Part shown: piece after piece, positions 6,428 to 10,492 of the stretch | Layout: every line of letters begins with the position of its first letter | Numbering within the stretch: the stretch's first letter is position 1 | NCBI GenBank assembly: GCA_025464735.1 | Contig: JAODMX010000441.1 | Location: 1 to 10,492, forward strand | Origin: Frondihabitans sp. | GTDB lineage: Bacteria; Actinomycetota; Actinomycetes; Actinomycetales; Microbacteriaceae | Length of the DNA stretch: 10,492 bases | Direction of reading: 5' to 3' | Translations under genes and position numbers: made by a program | The notes under the pieces: model-generated | What the model was told of the DNA's origin: nothing | Database searches by the model: none | What the model saw: the letters and a program-made list of their open reading frames with translations, nothing else

Positions 6428-7021
6428 GTGGTGAGTCAACCTGAGCCGCGTCAACTCCAAGGCTCGCTGGCCCTCCTGTTAGTCAGCTTGACCGCGATTC
6501 TCCCTTTCGCTGGATGGATCGCTGGGGATACAAACACGGGCCGCATATCGGCTACTGACCAGTGGACAGAGGCCGAAGTCAACGGCTTCATCGCTCAGAC
6601 GTTCGCCGTCATTCTCTTCGTCTCGATTGTCATAAACTTGTTCGTCCTGTGGTGCCGCAACAAGAACGGAGCGACCTACTCTCGGCAGCTCTTTGTCTGG
6701 CTGGCCATCCTTGACATCGGAGGGCTCGCCTGGGTGGGCGGTTTGTTCCTGCCGATTGAGGCGCAAACAGTTCCAGGACTCGTGAGTGGTGCCGCCATCG
6801 CGGTGGGTTTCATCGGGGTGCTTGTCGTCGTGTGTCTCGGGCGTGCACACGCGTCTTCGTCCGGTAGCCCTGCCGGACTCGGGTCACAGACCGACTCGAT
6901 GTCGGCTGGTGTGCTGGGACGCACGAGACGACGGCCTAGTCGGTGTTGGCATTCTGGTGGCGTTAGTCGGCGCTGGGTACGCCGTCCTAACCCTTCCTGC
7001 CGCTACGTACACGGGTTGTGA
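6428..7021 (+). CDS. Four-helix membrane protein of unknown function
   Basis: A 197-residue frame from GTG 6428 (a second GTG is at 6431). Four strong hydrophobic segments lie at about residues 11-33, 53-76, 86-109 and 114-137. They are joined by a short outer loop with GDTNTGRISATDQWTEAE and an inner loop with CRNKNGATYSR. I recognise no family. After residue about 140 the character changes to a Ser/Gly linker and then a very Arg-rich tail (RTRRRPSR and beyond) that looks like out-of-frame reading. From about 6925 the next frame instead encodes a clean membrane helix and an exported domain. Either this gene ends naturally with an overlapping partner, or one base is missing or extra and the two form one protein. 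The codons are visibly less GC-biased than in the catabolic genes to the left, which may mean a different origin. Confidence 0.65.
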   Translation: MVSQPEPRQLQGSLALLLVSLTAILPFAGWIAGDTNTGRISATDQWTEAEVNGFIAQTFAVILFVSIVINLFVLWCRNKNGATYSRQLFVWLAILDIGGLAWVGGLFLPIEAQTVPGLVSGAAIAVGFIGVLVVVCLGRAHASSSGSPAGLGSQTDSMSAGVLGRTRRRPSRCWHSGGVSRRWVRRPNPSCRYVHGL

Positions 7022-7214
7022 GATCGATGGCAAGTCGTACGACGACGGCTCGTCCATCGAGGTCGACACCACGAAGTGCGGCAGCTTTGAGCTGAAAGGC
7101 AACATCGCCTCCTACAACGCCATCAACATGGGCGGTACATATTCTTTCCGGACGCGGGGATACTCCCTGCTTCCGTTCGAGCCACGGATCGTATCCCTGA
7201 TTCGCACGAAGTGA
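6909..7214 (+). CDS. Single-helix exported protein or displaced 3' part of the preceding gene
   Basis: The earliest plausible in-frame start is GTG 6909 (101 residues), with no ribosome site. Residues about 9-28 form one membrane helix (GILVALVGAGYAVLTL), followed by an extracytoplasmic domain with two cysteines, C37 and C57, that could pair. The end, TYSFRTRGYSLLPF followed by FEPRIVSLIRTK, resembles C-termini of small actinobacterial membrane-anchored proteins of unknown function. It overlaps the preceding frame by 113 bases. If a single-base shift near 6925 is assumed, the upstream frame's MSAGVLGRTR (ATG at 6899) runs straight into DDGLVGVGILV, giving either a normal N-terminus for a small protein or a fifth helix for a longer one. 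The domain itself is very likely coding; the gene boundary is uncertain. Confidence 0.55.
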   Translation: MCWDARDDGLVGVGILVALVGAGYAVLTLPAATYTGCEIDGKSYDDGSSIEVDTTKCGSFELKGNIASYNAINMGGTYSFRTRGYSLLPFEPRIVSLIRTK

Positions 7215-7302
7215 CTCGGAGGAGCACGCGCGGCGGGTTGTGGCTGCGTTGCCAGCGGGCAAGCCGCGCGGCACGCGCTTTTCGGCAGTCGGCTCCGTTC
7301 AG

Positions 7303-7366
7303 GATCGGGGTCGACCGGGCCATTTCGTGCCACTTTCGCCAGGGGTTGACCGGATCGACCCCGATC
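7303..7366. repeat. 12-base inverted repeat in convergent intergenic region
   Basis: GATCGGGGTCGA at 7303-7314 is repeated exactly as its reverse complement at 7355-7366, with 40 bases between. A second small structure lies just upstream: CGCGCGGC (7227-7234) pairs with GCCGCGCG (7263-7270), enclosing a TTGCC-AGCG-GGCAA stem-loop (7249-7262). They fill the 183-base gap (7215-7397) between two genes that end facing each other, so a transcription-termination role is the likeliest reading. No coding sequence is evident here. Confidence 0.4.
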
Positions 7367-7397
7367 GTGAACCGGTCCTCCGTGCGACGAGCCTCGG

Positions 7398-8018
7398 TCA
7401 GCGTCCTTCGCGGTCAGGTCGGCGTTCAACCCGTGGCGGGACCAGATCCTTGAATGACCACGGCACCAGTCGCGGAAGGAAGCGCGGGAACCAGACGTGC
7501 GCCAGGCCGAGAGCGAGCACCGCCCATCCGACGGCACAGATCAGAGGATCCGGGAAGGAGCCCAGGACAGATGGGGCATGCGGCTCAGGGCGGACGCTTC
7601 CTGAACCGGCTGATCCGGTGAAAAAAGATCCAACGATGACAAGGGTGCCTACGGCGATGACGACGAGGGAGACCGTACCGTTTCGGAACCACCACCGCCG
7701 GAGCGGTGGAAGAAAACGCAGCGGAAGGCCCAGGATGAGTGCGGGAATGGTCACGGCGGCGGCGGCCAAGGCCGCACCGACAAAAGTGTTCATCCCATCG
7801 TAAATATTCTCGATCGAGAATTGAATCGTGCCGACAACGAACAGAATCGCGCCGCAGATGACGGTGTGTGCCGGTAGCGCCATCCACGCCGCAGCGGCGG
7901 CCGACGGGCGCTTGGGCTCCCCGAAGGGCGGCGAAAACTTCGGCCCGACAGCCCGCGCATTCACGTTGCCAGCAGGCGGATCTCTTCGGACCTCGGATTG
8001 ATCACTCACTGGTTCCAT
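7398..8018 (-). CDS. Four-helix membrane protein of unknown function
   Basis: A 206-residue protein on the minus strand. It has a polar, Pro-rich N-terminal tail of about 43 residues, then four hydrophobic segments at about 46-66, 77-101, 114-134 and 157-178, then a basic, Pro/Arg-rich C-terminal tail. A short Gly/Ser-rich stretch (GSAGSGS) lies between helices 3 and 4. I recognise no family; the layout suits a small membrane protein with both ends in the cytoplasm. The ATG at 8018 follows GAGGGG (8035-8030) by 11 bases, and TATGCT at 8047-8042 on this strand is a plausible -10 element. It is convergent with the preceding exported-domain gene and divergent from the next hypothetical gene. Confidence 0.72.
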   Translation of the reverse strand: MEPVSDQSEVRRDPPAGNVNARAVGPKFSPPFGEPKRPSAAAAAWMALPAHTVICGAILFVVGTIQFSIENIYDGMNTFVGAALAAAAVTIPALILGLPLRFLPPLRRWWFRNGTVSLVVIAVGTLVIVGSFFTGSAGSGSVRPEPHAPSVLGSFPDPLICAVGWAVLALGLAHVWFPRFLPRLVPWSFKDLVPPRVERRPDREGR

Positions 8019-8151
8019 GTCCAGACCGTCCCCTCAGTAGCAGCATAGACATCACCTGTTGGGCCTGGCGCATCGGTACTCGTTTCTGCTGGCCGGATAC
8101 TGGAGTGTGCCTTCCGTCGAGAGCTTTGTCTTCTGTCTTCCCTGGCCACCT

Positions 8152-8180
8152 TTGACCTCCCTCGAGACCTACCACAAACT
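8152..8180 (+). promoter_or_regulatory. Candidate promoter for the acidic hypothetical gene
   Basis: TTGACC (8152-8157) is a five-of-six match to the -35 consensus. CAAACT (8175-8180), 17 bases downstream, is a weak -10 element. Transcription would begin near 8187, just ahead of the ribosome site of the gene starting at 8200. The weak -10 keeps this tentative. Confidence 0.35.
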
Positions 8181-8188
8181 CGGGGAGG
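8156..8188 (+). promoter_or_regulatory. Imperfect inverted repeat overlapping promoter and ribosome-site region
   Basis: CCTCCCTCGAG (8156-8166) pairs with CTCGGGGAGG (8179-8188) over ten base pairs with one bulged T and a 12-base loop. It spans the promoter spacer and covers GGGGAGG, one of two possible Shine-Dalgarno sequences before the ATG at 8200. It may be an operator palindrome or an RNA hairpin that masks the ribosome site. Confidence 0.4.
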
Positions 8189-8199
8189 TAAGGGAGCAC

Positions 8200-8691
8200 A
8201 TGATCTTCACGCATCGAGACGGGTTCCTTGATCGGCTTGAATTGCGAACCGAGGATGATCGAGCGCATGCCTGGGCACAGCTCGTGGATACGCGACCCGT
8301 ACCATCCGCTCAGTCTGACGATGATGTCGAATCAGTTGAATCAGAATTCTCGGGCTCCTTGGACGCGTCTTCGTGGGTGCCGTCGCAGTGGAACGACGAC
8401 GACGTCGTGAATCTTCGACAGGACATGGAGTTCTACCTGAGGACTTTGGTCCAAGTCATGGCATCCGCCTCGCCGCACCTCGAGCGCGCGTGGAGAGCGA
8501 CTGGAGACCAATGGACTGACCAACAGGGCGTGGAATTTGGATCCGGAAGCGCACTCGACCTGCCTGCTGCCGAAGAGTGCGGTGACCTGATCCCGATCGG
8601 CGTGACGCTCGAGGCCGAGACCGTGGACGAGCTGCGAGCGGCCTTCGTCCCAGCGGCCTTCGAAGCGATCTCACCCTGGGCGCGGGAGTAA
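8200..8691 (+). CDS. Acidic hypothetical protein, 163 residues
   Basis: I do not recognise this protein. ATG 8200 is chosen because a purine-rich tract with GGAGG (8184-8188) and AGGGAG (8191-8196) precedes it directly. The frame is open further upstream to TTG 8059, but that would put the candidate promoter inside the gene. There is no signal peptide or membrane segment. The protein is strongly acidic, with a DDDVESVESEF stretch at about 40-50 and a Trp-containing WVPSQWNDDD at about 59-68. A probable helix follows (about 69-98, NLRQDMEFYLRTLVQVMAS), then a final part with GVTLEAETVDELRAAF at about 134-149. It looks like a soluble cytosolic protein; its role is unknown. It faces the surface-protein gene, whose stop is 36 bases away. 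Confidence 0.68.
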   Translation: MIFTHRDGFLDRLELRTEDDRAHAWAQLVDTRPVPSAQSDDDVESVESEFSGSLDASSWVPSQWNDDDVVNLRQDMEFYLRTLVQVMASASPHLERAWRATGDQWTDQQGVEFGSGSALDLPAAEECGDLIPIGVTLEAETVDELRAAFVPAAFEAISPWARE

Positions 8692-8718
8692 CGACCGGTC
8701 AGGAGCCGGCCGCGCGGC

Positions 8719-8741
8719 GACGGCGCCCTAGGAGCGCCGTC
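8719..8741. terminator. Hairpin across the stop codon of the surface-protein gene
   Basis: GACGGCGC (8719-8726) and its reverse complement GCGCCGTC (8734-8741) form an 8-base-pair GC-rich stem with a seven-base loop that includes the TAG stop of the minus-strand gene. It lies between two convergent genes and may end both transcripts. No T tract is present. Confidence 0.4.
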
Positions 8742-10492
8742 TCCGCACGCGGCGCGCGATCACGATCACGGCTCCGCCGAGAAGCAGCAGCGCGCCGAAA
8801 CCGACGAGTCGACCGGGGTTGCTGCCCGTGAACGCGAGGACAGAGCCAACGGAAGGCGTGGTCCCGGTTCCAGTCCCGGTTCCGGTGCCGCTCCCAGTCC
8901 CGCTCGCGGTGGGCTTGACCGTGGCGACGCGGGCGGTGGACGGATCCGTGGTCACGGAGCCGCTGGGAGCGACAACCGACGCGGTGGCCGTGTTGGTGAG
9001 CGGCTTGCCGGTGAGGTCGGCCTTCGTCACGGTGTAGCCGGCCTTGCAGACGATGGTTTGACCCGGGAGGAGCGAGCTGGGAGAGCTCGGGCAGGTGACC
9101 GCACCGAGACGGCCGGTGCCGCTGAATTTCGTGTCGTTCACTTTCGGATCCGTGAGCGTCGTGTTGCCGGTGTTGGTGATCGTGAAGGAGTAGCTGACGG
9201 TCTGACCGACGTGGGTGACAGACGCAACATCGGCGGTCTTGACGACGGTCGCGGAGGGGGCGGCCGCGGCTGGCACTGTGACCTCGGACGGCTGGGAGGG
9301 CACGATCGAGTTGACGCCGGGGGAGTCAGGAGTTCCTGTTGCGGTCGCGGTGTTGTGCACGGATCCGGCATCGATGTCCGCCTGCGTCAGCGTGTACGTG
9401 GCCGTGCAGGTTGCCTGGGCTGCCGGTGCGAGCAGACCGGATGGGCAGCTGATTGCACTCAGAGCGCCGGATCCCGTGAAGCTGGTCTCATTGATGGCCA
9501 CGTTTTTCAGGGTCACGTTTCCCGTGTTGGTGACGAGGAACGAGTACGTCAACACGCGTCCCACGGTGTAGTCCGCGGGGATCTCGGGGCTGACGGACTT
9601 CACCATCGTCAGCGCGGGGGAGTGGATGGTGACGATGGTTACCTGGGACGGGTCAGAGACGGTGCGAATCGTGGCACCAGGGGCGAGCCCGGAAGCGGTG
9701 GCGGTGTTGCTGAGCTGCGCTGCGTCTACGTCGGCCTGTGTTGTCGTGTAGACGACCGTGCAGGTTTCAGACGCCTGCGGGGCAAGGGTCGAAGTGGGGC
9801 AGGTGGGGTCGGCAAGAGTACCGGTGCCGCTGAACGTGGTCTCGTCGATTCGGATGCTCGACAGGGTGACGTTTCCGAGGTTCGTGACAGCGAACGAGTA
9901 GGTCACCTGCTGTCCGGCCGCGGTGATCTGCGTGGTGTCTGCCGACTTGACCACTGTGACGAGTGCGTTCGTGTTGACTCCGACGGTGACGGTTGACGGG
10001 TCGGAGACGGGCGTGGCGACGCCCGACGGCGGGTTAGCCGTCGCGGTCGCGGTGTTCACGATGGATCCGGAATCGAGGTCCGCCTGCGTGACGTCGTACG
10101 TGGCGGTGCAGGTGGCCGCCTGGGTGGGGGCGAGGCTCACCCCGATGCCGCAGTCCACGACGGGCGCGGTGCCGGATCCGGAGAAGGAGGTTTCTGTGAC
10201 GGACGGTGCGCTGAGGGTGACCGTGCCGGTGTTGGTGATGAGGAAGGTGTAGCTGATCGTGTCACCGACGGCTGAAACGGTGCTTCGGTCGGCGGACTTG
10301 ACGAGCGTCAGCGCCGCGGAGCGGTCGGTTGTGATTGTCGCCGTCGACGGGTCGGACGTCACGGTCGCATTTCCGGGGCTCGTGCCGGTCGCGGTGGCGG
10401 TGTTCGTCACGGTTCCCGAGTCCACGTCCGCCTGCGTCAGCGTGTAGGTGGCGGTGCAGGTCGTCGTCTGGGTGGGTGCGAGGGTCGTGGTC
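8728..10492 (-). CDS. LAXTG-anchored surface protein with DUF11/DUF7507-type repeats, C-terminal part
   Basis: The frame is open to the right edge; 587 residues of a large exported cell-wall protein are present and the N-terminus is missing. From the edge there is a partial repeat, four complete repeats of about 114-120 residues, a Gly-Thr linker, an LAFTG sorting motif, a membrane helix and an RRVRRRRS tail. Each repeat reads roughly VVKSAD, then YSF.(I/V)TN(T/L)GN(V/T)TL, then F(S/T)G.G, then C...LAP...C.A.Y..TQAD, then NTATA and DPS.VTV, which matches the DUF11/DUF7507 immunoglobulin-like beta-sandwich family. Such repeats act as stalks in Gram-positive surface proteins. LAXTG is the motif typical of class E sortases in high-GC actinobacteria, so the protein is presumably linked to peptidoglycan. 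Its ligand or adhesive role cannot be told without the N-terminal part. It stands alone here, with no sortase gene in the window. Confidence 0.92.
   Translation of the reverse strand, partial: TTTLAPTQTTTCTATYTLTQADVDSGTVTNTATATGTSPGNATVTSDPSTATITTDRSAALTLVKSADRSTVSAVGDTISYTFLITNTGTVTLSAPSVTETSFSGSGTAPVVDCGIGVSLAPTQAATCTATYDVTQADLDSGSIVNTATATANPPSGVATPVSDPSTVTVGVNTNALVTVVKSADTTQITAAGQQVTYSFAVTNLGNVTLSSIRIDETTFSGTGTLADPTCPTSTLAPQASETCTVVYTTTQADVDAAQLSNTATASGLAPGATIRTVSDPSQVTIVTIHSPALTMVKSVSPEIPADYTVGRVLTYSFLVTNTGNVTLKNVAINETSFTGSGALSAISCPSGLLAPAAQATCTATYTLTQADIDAGSVHNTATATGTPDSPGVNSIVPSQPSEVTVPAAAAPSATVVKTADVASVTHVGQTVSYSFTITNTGNTTLTDPKVNDTKFSGTGRLGAVTCPSSPSSLLPGQTIVCKAGYTVTKADLTGKPLTNTATASVVAPSGSVTTDPSTARVATVKPTASGTGSGTGTGTGTGTTPSVGSVLAFTGSNPGRLVGFGALLLLGGAVIVIARRVRRRRS
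8731..8838 (-). other. Class E-type cell-wall sorting signal (LAFTG, helix, Arg tail)
   Basis: LAFTG is encoded at 8838-8824. It is followed by a short SNPGR spacer, a roughly 20-residue hydrophobic helix (LVGFGALLLLGGAVIVIA) and a positively charged tail. This is the standard three-part sortase signal; Ala in place of Pro at the second position is the class E preference. Confidence 0.9.
8857..8910 (-). repeat. Low-complexity Gly-Thr linker before the sorting signal
   Basis: Eighteen codons encode alternating Gly, Thr and Ser, with a run of five Gly-Thr pairs. On the plus strand this reads as a cytosine-rich imperfect hexamer repeat (ccggtt/ccagtc variants). It is probably a flexible wall-spanning segment and could change length by strand slippage. 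Confidence 0.7.
8914..10492 (-). repeat. Tandem array of four full and one partial protein repeats
   Basis: Approximate boundaries, in protein order, are: partial unit 10492-10315, unit 1 10314-9964, unit 2 9963-9616, unit 3 9615-9256, unit 4 9255-8914. The units are clearly homologous but much diverged at both protein and DNA level, so they are old duplications. Cysteines in the complete units occur only as one pair per unit, 13-15 residues apart. Confidence 0.85.

Noticed and set aside
7617..7626. Run of six A residues as a programmed frameshift site in the minus-strand membrane gene
   Set aside because: The frame is intact across it, encoding a helix end followed by a Gly/Ser loop, and no alternative downstream frame is attractive.
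8059..8199. N-terminal extension of the acidic hypothetical protein from TTG 8059
   Set aside because: The ribosome-binding tract directly before ATG 8200 and a candidate promoter inside the extension favour the shorter protein, and the extension has no clear protein character.
9058..9996. 312-codon plus-strand open frame within the surface-protein gene
   Set aside because: It is a Gly/Arg-rich reading of the repeat DNA on the wrong strand; the minus-strand reading gives coherent repeats and a sorting signal.
8857..10492. Repetitive DNA on the right as a possible CRISPR array or mobile-element repeat
   Set aside because: The repeats are about 350 bases long, diverged, continuous and coding; there are no short direct repeats with unique spacers.

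Overview
This is high-GC DNA with GTG/TTG starts, several genes that look leaderless, and a LAXTG-type (class E sortase) surface protein. That points to a high-GC Gram-positive actinobacterium, probably close to Microbacteriaceae; the family-level placement is inference.

Left part (1-4598): a compact amino-alcohol utilisation cluster. A 5'-truncated APC-family permease of the ethanolamine-permease type (+) meets a GntR/UTRA regulator (-) across a near-perfect bidirectional terminator. The regulator lies 52 bases downstream of a class III aminotransferase homologue (-) whose motifs closely match the ethanolamine-phosphate phospho-lyase (AGXT2L1/ETNPPL) subgroup. Divergent from that gene is an APH/choline-kinase-fold phosphotransferase (+). 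The simplest joint reading is: import ethanolamine or a related amino alcohol, phosphorylate it, then eliminate phosphate and ammonia to give the aldehyde, with the GntR protein sensing a pathway compound. No cobalamin-dependent lyase or microcompartment gene is visible in the window. The 157-base divergent intergenic region carries three tandem GGCGTG-centred repeats that could be the operator.

Middle part (4623-8691): a run of small, poorly characterised genes. It holds a soluble hypothetical protein, a three-helix membrane protein, a lipoprotein with a LysM-like segment that ends early, a double zinc-ribbon protein, a four-helix membrane protein that appears split or frameshifted from a single-helix exported domain, a convergent four-helix membrane protein (-), and an acidic soluble hypothetical protein. 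I cannot assign functions to most of these.

Right part (8728-10492, -): the C-terminal end of a large wall-anchored surface protein. It has one partial and four complete roughly 115-120-residue DUF11/DUF7507-type repeats, each complete one with one conserved cysteine pair. These are followed by a Gly-Thr linker, an LAFTG sorting motif, a membrane helix and an Arg-rich tail. The N-terminus lies beyond the right edge.

No tRNA, rRNA, CRISPR array, insertion sequence or transposase was seen. No intergenic gap exceeds 300 bases.
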